From Akebia trifoliata (Eukaryota > Streptophyta > Magnoliopsida > Ranunculales > Lardizabalaceae): a stretch of DNA of 64,000 nucleotides. The notes beneath the pieces were generated by a model that was given only the letters and a program-made list of their open reading frames with translations, made no database searches and was not told the origin of the DNA. The stretch covers positions 26,353,132-26,417,131 of the forward strand of contig CM030717.1 of assembly GCA_017979445.1 (NCBI GenBank), read 5' to 3'. Of this stretch, positions 35,550 to 47,430 are shown piece by piece. Made by a program: the position numbers and the translations under genes. Positions within the stretch are counted from its first letter, which is position 1. Each line of letters opens with the position of its first letter.

Positions 35550-37283
35550 TGAAAGTGCCCTCGATCCGCGGGGTGCGCGGATCCGCTTTTGATCCTTGAG
35601 GCTTGGGAGTCGCCACCTAGATATTACGGTCTAGGAACCGAATACTGACTTTAAACGGATAAAAAACTAATCTACTAAAGAAAAATTGAATCCAGGGATC
35701 ACATTACGGGGTTGGAAGGTGTTAGGCACCAACCTCGCCCGGCCAATGCCGGTTTCTACTTATCCCAAATAAGATTACATTGCCAACAATAAAACTTAGA
35801 TAGAAAAGTATAAAAATTTTACCTTTGATACGCAAAAGATCTTGTTCCCTCAGATCCGACAAATACTGCTCCTTGTACCGTACTCCTTGCTTCTTTCTAT
35901 CTCCGGATCTGATTTCTGATCTTCGAGGCAAGGTATCTCTTTCTTAGATCTGGATTCTTTGAATTCGTTATGGATTTTGGGGTGTTTTTGAAGGGTTTTT
36001 ACGTGTTTTTCAAGCTAAAATTGAAGTATGAGTGTTAGGTAAGGAGTTGAGACTCCAAAACTAGGGTTTATGGGAGGCTTCTTGACCCACTTCTCTTAGG
36101 ATTTATGATTTGATACGAAAATAGGGTGTGAGGACCTCTATTTATAGATTTTTTTAAGGGTTGATTTAGATAGAATTAGTGTTTGATTATAATTATTTTA
36201 GTTAGAGTTGTATTTTAATTAGAACTCTATTAGGTAGAGTTGTATTTTAATTAGAATTATTTTAGGTAGAGTTATATTTTAGTTAGAATTCTTTTAGGTA
36301 GAGTTATTATTTAATTAGAACTCTATTAGGGTTTTGACTTTTGGTCTTCTTTGATTGACTTTAAGATTTTGACTTTAGTCTTAATTGATTGATTTTAATA
36401 TCTTGACCTTAGTCTTTCTTAATTGACTTTAATTTTGACTTTAGTCTTATTTGATTGACTTTAATACCTTGACTTTATTCTTGCTTGGTTGAATTTAATT
36501 TTTTTGGAGAACCCCCCCTCTATTATATCTTTAATTCTTTGGAACCCCAAATGAAGGGGTCCTTGAAGAAATATCTTGGCAACCCTCAACGATTTTGCCT
36601 GAGAGCCTGATTGATCGATTTCTTTAGTTCAAAATTTTAAATTAATTTTATTAATGTTTCACTTTAATTATTTAATATTTTATTTATTAATTTTAAAATT
36701 TTTACTTATAAAAATTGTAAAATTACCGTTTTACCCTAGGAGAGGACTTTTCGCATTTTAAGTCGATTTTTGATGTTCTAGGATGTTTTAGAATCGATTT
36801 TTCGTAAGGAATTCAATGAGACTATTGATTTTTGTCACTTATGAAGTTTTTTTTGTATGAAATGGTCGTGAACTTTATGAGGGGTATTTTCGTAATTTTA
36901 TCAAATTCTGTGAAAATTGGCGAAATGATTTCTTTGATTTTGATTTGTTGTTTTATGTGTTTGAAAGGATTTTCCTAAGCGTAACGTAGGCTCAAGGGTT
37001 ATTTTGATGTTAGGGGTATTTTGATAATTTGATAATTTTTAGTGATTTTTATTGTGAAGCTTCTTTTTGATTTACAAGATGATGATTTCTATGTTTCTGG
37101 GGTCGTATTTTCCTAGCGTAGCGTGGTTTCTAATGTTTTGTCAGTTCGAGATACTTCATCCGGATTTCTGAAACATATCTGGTAACAAGGTAAAGCATTG
37201 GAATAAACATCCATCATTGGGAATCGTTGCGATCGGGTTGACGAGTTGATTAATCAGGCGAGTGCAAAAATTGGGTGTCCACA
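35550..37283 (-). repeat. 3' LTR of element Z (1734 bp)
   Basis: On +, starts TGAAAGTGCCCTCGATCCGC and ends TTGGGTGTCCACA. The same sequence occurs at 45726-47417 and 54818-56557. It contains short tandem motifs (GGTAGAGTTGTATTTTAATT near 36230 and CTTGACTTTAGTC near 36360-36480). Confidence 0.88.
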
Positions 37284-37296
37284 GATGCCCCTCTTT
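37284..37296 (-). other. Polypurine tract of Z
   Basis: On the minus strand AAAGAGGGGCATC touches the LTR start TGTGGACACC. The identical tract is at 47418-47430 in W. Confidence 0.75.
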
Positions 37297-39912
37297 GGCA
37301 GAGGGTTGAAGCAAACTAAATAGCAAATTTATTTTGGTAGACAGTGTGATATCCGAATGCCAAAGCTAGTGACAGTTCATTTTGCAGCCTGATTTAGCTA
37401 TTCGTCAGGGTGTTCGGATCCTTGAGGGTAAAACTCTCCCCGAATTAAAAAAAAATGTCAGGTCCTTGAGCGCGAGCTCTTACTGGCAATGTTAGATCCT
37501 TGAATTTTAGAAAATTCTCCTTGATTGATGTAACAACTATGCAAGTGTGTGACTTAAAATTTGAGATAAATTTCAAAGAGTTTTAAGTTGGAAATGAATA
37601 AAATCTGAGCATAAAATGAATATAAATCGAGTATAAACTGAGCATAATTTGAGCATAGGCTGAGCATAAATTGAGCATAATTTCGAGAAAACCCTCGACG
37701 ACAACTGAGCAAAATCCAAGATAACCCTTGGCGGCATTTGAGCAAAATCCAAGTTAACCCTTGGCGACAACTGAGCAAAATCCAAGATAACCATTGGCGA
37801 CGACTGAGCAAAATCCATGATAACCCTTGGCGGTAACTGAGTAAAATCCAAGATAACCCTTAGCGGCAACTGAGCAAAATCCAAGATAACCCTTGGCGAC
37901 ATCTGAGCAAAATCCAAGTTAACCTTTGGCGACAACTGAGCAAAATCCAAGTTAACCCTTGGCGGCAACTGAGTAAAATCCAAGATAACCCTTGACGGCA
38001 ACTGAGCAAAATCCAAGATGACCCTTGGAGGTAACTGAGCAAAATCCAAGATAATCCTTGGCGGCATCTGAGCAAAATCCAAGTTAACCCTTGGTGACAA
38101 CTGAGCAAAATCCAAGTTAACCCTTGGCCGCAACTGAGCAAAATCCAAGATAACCCTTGGCAGCAACTAAGTAAAATCCAAGTTAACCCTTGGCGGCAAC
38201 TGAGCAAAATCCAAGATAACCCTTGGTGGCATCTGAGCAAAATCCAAGTTAACCCTTGGCGGCAACTGAGTAAAATCCAAGATAACCCTTGGTGGCAACT
38301 GAGCAAAATCCAAGATAACCCTTGGTGGCAACTGAGCAAAACTAGCAGAGGGAATGAAGGAATTTTGGAAAAGAATGAATGAATTTGGAGAAGACTGATT
38401 AGAATGAATCGGAGAACGAATAAATCTGGAAGATACTGAATCTGGAAGAGAAATGATTGAATCCAAGAATGATTGGATCTAGAAAGGAATCTGGGAATAA
38501 AAGAATACCATATCTCCTACTCTAGGAAAATGAATTATTAGTTAATCTCTGGGCACAGTTAAAGGTGAGATCTGAAGTGCTTTTGTTTGAACCTCAAGGT
38601 TTTATCCAAAAAAGTTTCATGAATTTAAAACCTGAGTTTTTATTTCTTTTGAACCTCAAAGATTTTTTGAAAAATTGTTATCAAGAGGGTAACCTTAAGT
38701 TTGGGGTTCTCATTATCTTTTAGATTAACATTGCTCAAAAATAAAATGCCCCTAGTTTAACAATAAACATGACATTGAAGATAATTGAACACATAATGCA
38801 AAAATTAAAAAAATGCTCCTAGTATAAGGGGGAAAAGTTATATTAAAGAAGAAAGAAAATGCCCCTTGTATGAAGGTTTGAAATATTTGATTATCACAAG
38901 CGCAATAAAGATCCAACTTTTAATTTTGATTAATTTTATTGAAGATTTTGAGTCAGGCTTAAGAGAACAAAATATTTCCTTTTGAGACTCATCATAGAAT
39001 TCACCCTTATCTCCATTAGTTCACTTGAGGAAGTAAGAATTTTCAGATCGATCGTAGACAAGATACTTGTGGCTTTTGAATCTATGCCTGGTTTAAGCTA
39101 AGTATTGAACTTGATTATTCAAATTTCTGATATTTCAGCTCGGATCACTCTCAGCTTGGGATTTTCTTCTTTTTTTCTTTATTGCTCTAACTTTTGGCTA
39201 GATCACCTTTTCAGGTTTTCAATCTATCGAGCTTACTCCAACTTTTGCCTAGATCATCTTTTTAGGTTTTCGATCTAGCGAGCTTTTTCCTTTTTTTTTT
39301 CTTGGCTCTGATTGTTACCAAAGTTGTCCTTTCAGATCTTCAACCTTGTGAGCTTGCCTTAATTTTTGCCTAAGTCGTCCTTTTCGGATTTTCAACCTAG
39401 CAGGTTTTTTTTCTTTCTTTTCTTTTCTTCCTTATGGAATTGCTATCTGATCATGCTTTGTTATCTTCCTTGACTTTTCGCACAGTACTTTGGAGGACTT
39501 TTATGGGTAAGCTTAGGACTGGGTATAAAAATAAAGGAATTTTGATGCTCAAAAACCCGAATGCCACTTGTGTGGCATTTATTTTATTTTTCCTTAAACT
39601 TTCTTCCCCATTTTGAAGATATTTTTTCTTTCTTTTGAATTTTTTCTTGATTTTTTATTGTGTGGGAAATAGATTTTTTTTATTTTTATGTGGTCGGGCC
39701 TGAAGTAATTTCTCAGGTTACCTACGTACCCCAGAATTTTGGGATCAGACCAAAACGTGGTTCGAATTTTCTCTCCCTTAGGTTAGGTGATCGGGCTGAG
39801 AAAGAAAAAGACATAATTTTTCTTTTTGAAAAGACTGCAAAGGGGTTGAGAAAGGATATATTAAACTGGGTAACTGGGTAATATGAGGATTGATTCGACC
39901 AAAGATGACATC
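37297..39912 (-). other. Non-coding 3' region of Z
   Basis: Lies between the pol stop and the polypurine tract. It contains the 33-bp array (37690-38341), degenerate GATCACCTTTTCAGGTTTTC.ATCTA units (39190-39400) and a block near 39690-39760 (CAGGTTACCTACGTACCCCA) that is repeated in W at 49665-49685. The short ORFs here are chance openings. Confidence 0.6.
37690..38341 (-). repeat. 33-bp minisatellite, about 20 units
   Basis: Unit on +: CAACTGAGCAAAATCCAAG plus ATAACCCTTGGCGG, with few substitutions. Because 33 is a multiple of 3, minus-strand frames stay open and read 11-residue repeats (LPPRVILDFAQ in one frame, CRQGLSWILLS in another). Units follow one another with no spacers, so this is not CRISPR. 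It lies in the 3' non-coding region of Z. Confidence 0.92.
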
Positions 39913-41140
39913 CTAAATGTAGTACCGTTTGATTTGGTCAAGGTTAGTTTGTTCTGGTAATTCGATTCCATCATGATCTTGAAGCCTGACAGTTTTTCCT
40001 GGTAATATTTCCTTGACGATGAACGGACCTTCCCAATTTGGTTTAAACTTCCCTCTAGGGTTGAAGATAGGTGCCCGATTCTCTTTGAGTACTAAATCCC
40101 CGACTTGTAAGTGACGGGCCTTGATCTTTTTGTCAAACACACGGACAACTCTTCTTTGATAAGCTTGCACGTGATACAAAGCTCTTAGTCGTTTTTCTTC
40201 GATCAAACTTAATTCTTCGTACCGTTGACAAACCCAATCTGCTTCTAGCAACTGACTTTCCAATAAGACCCTAAGAGATGGAATCTCCATTTCAACTGGT
40301 AAGACTGCTTCCATGCCATACACTAAGGAGTAGGGAGTAGCTCAGTAGAGGATCGGATTGAAGTTCGATATGCCCATAGTGCAAATGGCAGTTTTTCTGA
40401 TCAATCTTGATGTGATTGACACATTTTCCTAATGATAGTCTTAAGATTCTTGTTAGTTGCTTCGACTGCTCCATTAGTTTAAGGACGGTAAGGAGATGAT
40501 TTGTGATGTGAGATTTTAAACTTCGAACACAATTTAATGACCTCAGCTTTGAAGTGTGACCCGTTATCGGAAATCAACTACGAAGGTATCCCGTATCGAC
40601 TGATGATGTTTGTTCGGATAAACTTTGCAACTCGAGACGCAGTGAGGACAACATAAGAGGTAGCTTCGACCCACTTAGTTAAATAATCAATAGAAACTAG
40701 AATGTATTCATGCCCGTTTGATGCCTTAGGCGATATTTTACTAATAATGTCAATTCCCCAAATTGAGAATGACTATGGTGAAGTCAGACCAACTAATTGA
40801 GATGGTGACACATGTATAAGGTTCGCATGTATTTGGCATTTATGACAGGTCTTGACCATGTGGTAACAATATATTTCCATCGTGGGCCAGTAGTACCCTT
40901 GTCTCATAATTTTCTTAATTAACATTTTTCCACTCATGTGTGGGCCACATTCTCCTGAATGTAGTTCAACCATTATCTATTCAGCTTGATCTTCATCAAC
41001 ACACGACAAATGAATCCCATCATAAGACCTTTTGTATAAACTTTTTATGCACATGATGAATTGAGATGCTAATCTTAGTAGGGTTTGTCGTTCCTTCCTC
41101 GATGCTTCTTCCGGGAATTCTTGTTTTTCCAACACTCTCT
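39913..41140 (-). pseudogene. Z pol: integrase, broken
   Basis: On the minus strand: the zinc-binding HHCC region (HSGECGPHMSGKM ... CHKCQIHANL, 40973-40773), the catalytic core in pieces (SDNGSHFKAEVIKLC near 40560; NGAVEATNKN near 40460) and the C-terminal domain (40323-39913). The C-terminal domain has YGMEAVLPVE, VGDLVLKENR and FIVKEILPGKTVRL, ending DQIKRYYI. Integrase would insert the cDNA into the host chromosome. Stops near 40340, 40484, 40576 and 40975 and frame shifts break it. Confidence 0.85.
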
Positions 41141-41880
41141 TTATATCTGTGTACCATGGCTTTCCATCAGGTAGTCGAGTGGCAATATTGATCTGATGAC
41201 AGTATGCGGGTTGTCTTTGACTTTAACAGTGATCGGCCTCAATTCCATGCCAGGGGACAAATGGATCATTAAAGATAAAGTTGCTAAGGAGTCATCAAAT
41301 CTGTTATCCTCTCTTGATAAGTATTGGAACATGATAACTTTAAACTTACTTACTAAGTTTAACAAATACTTATGATAAGGTTTCAACTTTTCAGCCTTAG
41401 TCTTCCATTCTCCCAATGACTGATGTATGACCAAGGCTGAATCCCCAAAAACTTCAATTTCTGTAATGCCCAGGTTCAAAGCAGCTTCAAGTCCCGCGAT
41501 GCATGCCTCGTATTCAGCCGTGTTATTAGTATTCGAAAAGACTAATTTAATAACGATAGAAATGTGGCATCCTTCTAGAGAAAATAGGACTGCCTATATT
41601 CCATACCCATTTTGATTGGCGGCTCCATCAAAGTACAACTGCCATGTTTGGTTCTGCAATTCTTCTTTAACGTGCAAGATGTTCTCATCTGGGAATTGAT
41701 CGACAAGCTTTATTCTTTCTACTACAGGGTGATCTGCCAAGTATTCTGCTACAGCTCTCCCATTGATAGATTTCTTTGTAACATGCGTGATGTCAAACTT
41801 TGATAGCAACAATAACCATCGCGCGGTTCTCCCTGTCAACGCCGACTTCTCGAAAAGATACTTGAGAGGATCCATCCTAA
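41141..41880 (-). pseudogene. Z pol: second RNase H-like domain
   Basis: On the minus strand, LYFDGAANQNGYGI (41635-41594) and AEYEACIAGLEAALNLG followed by EVFGDSALVIHQSLGEWKT (41527-41390) are the conserved D, E and D blocks of an extra RNase H domain between RNase H and integrase. This is known in Tat-group plant Ty3 elements. A stop at 41591 interrupts it. Confidence 0.8.
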
Positions 41881-43372
41881 ATTACAGGATAATTGAATGA
41901 GATAACATATAGTACCGGAGTCTCTGAGTAGCCCATACCAGTGCTAAGCAAGTTTTTTTGAGGGCCGAATACTTTCGTTCATACTCTAACATCTTTTTAC
42001 TGATGTAGTATATAGCCCTCTCTTTGCGAGTATTTTTGTCTTACTGTGCAAGCATACATCCCATAGCTTCTTCTATGACTGACAGATAAAGAAGAAGTGG
42101 TTCACCAGGTGTAGGTGCAACCAAAATAGGTGGGTTCAATAGATATTCCTTGACTTGATCAAAAGCCTTTTGACATTGCTCATTCCAAACTGTTAGTTCA
42201 TTCTTCTTGAGAAGTTTGAAAATAAGTTCGCAGATGTTAGTGATTTGAGCGATGAATCTGCTAACATACCGAATTCTGTCCAGAAAATCTCGAATTTGCT
42301 TTTCAGTCTCAGGTGGCGGCATCTCTTAGATAGCTTTAATCTTCATAGGATCTACTTCGATCCCTCTTTGACTGATCACAAATCCTAACAATTTTTCAGA
42401 AGTTACTCAAAATACACATTTCTGCGGGTTGAGGCGAAGTTGGTACTTTTGAATCCTTGTGAGAAACTTTTCTAACGCAGTAACATGCCCCAGTCATTCC
42501 TTAGATTTGACTATCATATCATCTACATAGACTTTGACTTCCTTGTGTATCATGTCATGTAGTAAAGTCGTGGTTGCTCTTTGATAGGTGGCTTCAACGT
42601 TCTTCAAACCAAAAGGCATGACCTTGTAGTAGAAGGTCCCCTACTGTGTGATGAACGACATTTTTTACATATCTCGAGGATCCATTTTTATTTGATTATA
42701 CCCCGAAAAACCATCCATAAAGGATAACAAAGTGTGTCCTGCTGTACTGTCCACTAGAACATCTATATGTGGTAAAGGGAAACTATCCATTGGGCTTATT
42801 TTGTTTAAGTCTCTGAAATCCATACACATTCTAACTTTTCCATCCTTTTTCAGCACTGGGACGACATAAGCAATCCACTCAGGGTATTCTACTACTTCCA
42901 AAAATCCAGCATTAATCTACTTCGTAACTTCTTCTTTAATTTTCAGAGTTCATTCTGGCTTCATAGGTCGAAGTTTCTATTTGATTGGTCGAACATCAGG
43001 ATATAATAGAATCCAATGTTGAACAATATCTGTGCTTACCCCCGACATATCCTCGTAAGACCACGCGAACACGTCTTTGAACTTTCTGAGTAAGTCTACT
43101 ATCCCTTTGCGTTCATCGAAAGATAAAGTGACCCCTATCCAAATTTCTTGAGGATTTTCTTTTATTTCGAGGTTGATAACCTCTACTTCCTCTATTAGAG
43201 GTTGAGCCCGACGTTCATCTTCTTGTTCAAGTAATTTGATTATTTCAGGGGGAGGTTCTTTGTCAGAAGATTCTTCCTCTGAAGTCAGATTATTAGTCAA
43301 ATTATTATTACGCTCGGGGTAATCAAAAATTTCTTTCATTTCATTAAAAATAGATGGGGTAACAGGACTCAT
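41881..43372 (-). pseudogene. Z pol: reverse transcriptase and RNase H, broken
   Basis: On the minus strand: FKDVFAWSYEDMSGV upstream, AGFLEVVEYPEWIAYVVPV, KDGKVRMCMDFRDLNK, DGFSGYNQIKMDP, MPFGLKNVEATYQRA, the catalytic motif VYVDDMIVKS (YVDD at 42529-42518) and KLLGFVISQRGIEVDP. RNase H follows (APTPGEPLLLYLSV, ERKYSALKKTCLALVWA). Stops at about 42975, 42915, 42665, 42495, 42325 and 42040 interrupt it. The catalytic YVDD is intact here but frameshifted in the right arm. Confidence 0.88.
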
Positions 43373-43693
43373 TGCAGACTTGACAGACTCACTTGATTCA
43401 GCAGGAAAAACAGACTTACTAGAAATAACAGACTCAGCAGAAACAACTAATTTACTCTACTCAACAGAAATAAAGGACTCAACTGGTATGTCAGACTGAA
43501 TAGGACTAATTGGACTGACAGACCCAGCCTTGACATGCAACAGATGACTAATTACATGATAATTTGAGAGACACCCAATAACGGATTTGATTACAGACTG
43601 AGGATTTGGGATCCCTTTCTCAACTGACAACGCTAAGACAGTATGATCTTCAATGAATAGCTGATCAATGTTGAGGGAGTCCAGATCGAGCTG

Positions 43694-44230
43694 TCAGTCT
43701 TCAATTTTCTTCTCTTTAACTTCTATGCTTGCTTCCTTTTCAGGCCATTCCATGCAAAAGAAGATTTCAAATCCCGACAGATGAGTACCTGTAATGTGAT
43801 TAATGAACGACTCTGGGAACCCACAGTAACGGAAGTCTTTTACTTCTTTTACAAAATAACCATTGAGGGTCTTTCGATTGGGCTTCATTTTAATGAGATC
43901 CGTGGTGCGCCTTTGCCATTTTGCAATGATCTTGTCCCATTTTGTCTTCCAGTATTGGGCCCAATCTTCCTTAGTAGGCTTATATCCTAGTCCGAATATG
44001 CCGATGACATCTTTAATCACTGGTGCCTCTTTAATACCTTGCTGCTTGTGACCTAAGCCAATACCAGGGAAAAATCTCATTTTCTTGAATATATTGGCCA
44101 TGTAGCAATTAGAGGTATTTTCCATTGGAAAATATTCTTTCATGGCTTGATCCCATTGGATTGAGTATATTTTTTCAAACTCGAACCCACTGAGCTCTAC
44201 TCCCTGTTGTTCTGGTTGAATGTCAAACAA
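43694..44230 (-). pseudogene. Z pol: G-patch-like segment after protease
   Basis: An open minus-strand stretch of 178 codons. KMRFFPGIGLGHKQQGI (about 44087-44037) fits the G-patch consensus (aromatic, then G-x-G-L-G, then QG). G-patches next to the protease are known in some retroviral and plant Ty3 polyproteins and are thought to bind nucleic acid. A linker rich in charged residues follows, leading to reverse transcriptase. Confidence 0.7.
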
Positions 44231-44365
44231 CGGCTCATCCTTAGCTTCAGTATTGTTTATAATCCTTACAATTTTAGCATCTCTATAGAGAGTAATTATT
44301 AGCCCATTCTTGATAAACTTGACCTTCTGGTGTAGCGTAGAAGGGATGGCTTTGATTTGGTGTAA

Positions 44366-45532
44366 TCATGGTCTCCCTAACAGTAAATTAAAAGAAGACT
44401 GGATGTCAATAACCTGAAATTCCAAAGGAAATTCAATTATACCTGTGGACAATCGAAGGTGCAAAATTCCCAGTACATCCCTCTTGGTGTTATCATAGGC
44501 CCTAACACCTTGATTAGTGGGCTTGAGATCTTTAGCCTTAAACCCGAGACAAGTAGCCATTTTCAGCGGGCAAACGTTTAGTGCACTCCCGTTATCGATC
44601 AAAACCAGAGGTACCCTTATCCCGTTATAGTCAACTGTAATGTGCAACGACTTACTGTGACTTGCCCCTTCTTTTGAGAAATTTGAGTCCGAGAAGGATA
44701 GGATATTCTCCACGTAAGTTGCCCCTACTATACTGGCCAATTGATCTAGAGAAGTATCAAGGAAAACTTGGGCTGTGTTTAGTACTTTGAGCACAACCTC
44801 CCTATGAGCAGTGGAAGCCATGAGTAAACCCCTTACTGAGATATTGGCCCCTGATTTTTTTAATTGCTTGATCACGAAGTTATCTTCTTCGATGCTTTCC
44901 TTGGTGGGATCTTCTCCTTCTTTTCTTGTTAGGATTGTAGGATTATCAACACAAAGTTTTTGTGGCTTAAAAACTCTTCCCCTTCGAGTCATATGTCTAA
45001 CTTTATCATAAGAAAGGGAGAAAGGCTCATCTTCTTCAGTTAACAAGTATAGATCTTCGTCTGTCAAAGGTACAGGGCTTTTCAGATTCATTTGAGTCAA
45101 CAGGTAACTAGTGAATGCGGGACTACTGTAGCGAGGCTGGGATAAACAATATGTATCATCCGAGGTTAGATCAAATGGTTTATAGTTCGTAGTGAAAACC
45201 TCATCAGTGAAAGCTATCCCGGCAATGGGGTAACTAGGCGGTTTGACTTGGATTTGATGGATAAGAGAGACGGGATCAAATGACAATGAGGCGTGAGAAA
45301 CCATGTTTAGGGTTGGTAGAGGTTGATAGGTAGGTAGTGGATTAGTGGTGACATTTGGTGGGCTAGGGATTGTGATCTTTTTATTATCAATAAGGTTTTG
45401 AATGGCATGGCGCAAGGTGATACATCGATCCATGTGATGGCCAGGATTTTGATGAAATTCACAGAATAAGTCGGGGTTGTGTCCGGCTAGCAAGGGATTT
45501 GGTAAAGGTCGGGGTTGAATAGGGGTAAGCAA
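44366..45532 (-). pseudogene. Z gag C-terminus and aspartic protease (388-codon open stretch)
   Basis: On the minus strand: a C/H-rich gag motif, CEFHQNPGHHMDRCITL (about 45464-45414), in the position of the plant Ty3 zinc knuckle; a long acidic linker (LTEEDEPFSLSYDKV); then the protease active site VPLVLIDNGSALNVCPL (44615-44565) and the closing motif FNLLLGRP (44387-44366). The protease would cut the polyprotein. The ORF starts after an in-frame TAA at 45535, so this is a piece of one long gag-pol. Confidence 0.8.
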
Positions 45533-45533
45533 C

Positions 45534-45725
45534 CCTTATTTCAATAATTTTTGCAAAGCTACGGTAAGGGTCATCCCTAAATTGGTAAATTGGCATGGAG
45601 TTCGAGGTTGACTTGGGTGAACCTGGTTATTAGTCCGGACCGGGGGTTGAGCTGGGGTAACTGAGGTATTGGCGATGTATGTATGGTTGATATTGGGTTT
45701 GGGAACATATGATTTCTTAGGCTTG
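45534..45725 (-). pseudogene. Z gag fragment left of the W insertion
   Basis: The minus-strand reading KPKKSYVPKPNINHTYIAN ... QFTNLGMTLTVALQKLLK continues the gag at 56558-57403. The plus-strand arm holds the same stretch uninterrupted at 59107-59277. The apparent ORF spanning 45577-45792 is an artefact of the W junction. Confidence 0.75.
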
Positions 45726-47417
45726 TGAAAGCGCCCTCGATCCGCGGGGTGCGTGGATCCACTTTTGACCCTTGAGATTTGGGAGTCGCCACCTAGTTAT
45801 TACGGTCTAGGAACCGAACATTGACTCTAAAACGCAAAAGAAACTAATCTACAAAAAATAAGAAACTACGTCCGGGGATCACGTTACGGAGTTAGAAGGT
45901 GTTAGGTACCAACCCCTCCCGGCAAACACCGGTCTCTACTAATTCCCAAGTAGAACTACATTGCTAAAAAGACCTAATCAATAAAAAAATATAAATACTT
46001 ACTTTTTTCGAACGCAACGATTTTCTTTTCCTTCAGATCTGATAGAATAACTTCTTGTACAGTATTCCTCGCTTCGTTCCATCACCGGATCTGATTTCTG
46101 ATCTCCAAGTTGAGGTATCTCTTTCTTAGATCTGAATTCTTCGAATTTGTTTATGGGTTTCTAGGTATTTTTGAAGGATTTCTAGGTATTTTTTTGAGCT
46201 AAAATCGAAGTATAGATGTTAGGTAAGGAGTTGGGACTTCAAAATTAGGATTTATGAAAGGCTTTTTGACCTACTTCTATTTATAGATTTTTTTAAGGGT
46301 TGATTTAGATAAAATTAGTCTTTAATTAGAATTCTTTTACTTAGAGTTGTATCTTAGTTAGAATTATTTTAGGTAGAGTTGTATCTTAGTTAGAATTATT
46401 TTAGGTAGAGTTATATTTTTGTTAGAATTCTATTAAATAGAGTTATTATTAACTAGAACTCTATTAGGATTTTGACTTTTGGTCTTATTTGATTGACTTT
46501 AAGATTTTGACTTTAGTCTTAATTGATTGACTTTAATATCTTGACTTTAGTCTTGCTTAATTGACTTTAGTCTTGACCTTAGTCTTATTTGATTGACTTT
46601 AATATCTTGACTTTAGTCTTACTTGGTTGATTTTGATTTTTTGGATAACCCCCTCTCTATTATATCTTTAATTCTTTGGACCCCCAAATGGAGGGGTCCT
46701 TAAAGAAATATCTTGCGAACCCTCAACAATTTTGCATGAGAGCCTGATTGATCGATTTTTTTAAATCAAAATTTTAAATTAATTTCCTTAATGTTTCACT
46801 TTAATTATTTAATATTTTATTTATTAATTTCAAAAATTTTAATTATGAAAATTGTGAAATTACCGTTTTACCCTCAGAGAGGACTTTTCGCATTTTAAGT
46901 CGATTTTTTATGTTCTAGGATGTTTTAAAATCGATTTTTCGTAAGGAAGTTAATGGAAATATTGGTTTGCGTCATTTATGAAATTTTTTTGTGAAATGAT
47001 CATGAACTTTATGAGGGGCATTTTCGTAAATTTGTCAAATTCTGTGAAATTCGACGAAATGATTTATTTGATTTCGATTTGTTTTTTTATGTATTTGAAT
47101 GGATTTTCCTAAACGTAATGTAGGCTCTAAGAATATTTTGATGTTAGGGGTACTTTGGTAATTTGGTTATTTTTTAGTGATTTTTATGATGAAACTTCTT
47201 TTTGTCTGCAAGATGATGATTTCTATGTTTCTGGGGTCATATTTTCCTAGCGTAGCGTGGTTTCTAAGATTTTGTCAGTTCGAGATACCTCATCTGGATT
47301 TCTGAAACATATTTGGTAACAAAATAAAACAATGGAAATAACATCCATCATTGGGAATCATTGCGATTACGGTGACGAGTTGCTTAATCAGGCGGATGCA
47401 AAAATGGGGTGTCTACA
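45726..47417 (-). repeat. 3' LTR of W (1692 bp)
   Basis: On +, starts TGAAAGCGCCCTCGATCCGC and ends GGGGTGTCTACA. It is closely similar to 54818-56557 and slightly less so to 35550-37283. It lacks about 45 bp present in the 5' LTR near 55365-55410. Confidence 0.9.
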
Positions 47418-47430
47418 GATGCCCCTCTTT
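47418..47430 (-). other. Polypurine tract of W
   Basis: Minus strand AAAGAGGGGCATC, directly before the LTR start TGTAGACACC. Confidence 0.75.

Noticed and set aside
37690..38341. CRISPR-like array
   Set aside because: Repeats are directly adjacent with no unique spacers, and the context is a plant retrotransposon.
37573..38466. Overlapping minus-strand ORFs of 85-197 codons
   Set aside because: They are translations of the 33-bp minisatellite. Two or more frames stay open because the unit length is a multiple of three. No start context or family supports a protein.
45577..45792. 71-codon minus-strand ORF
   Set aside because: It crosses the W/Z junction and is out of frame with gag.
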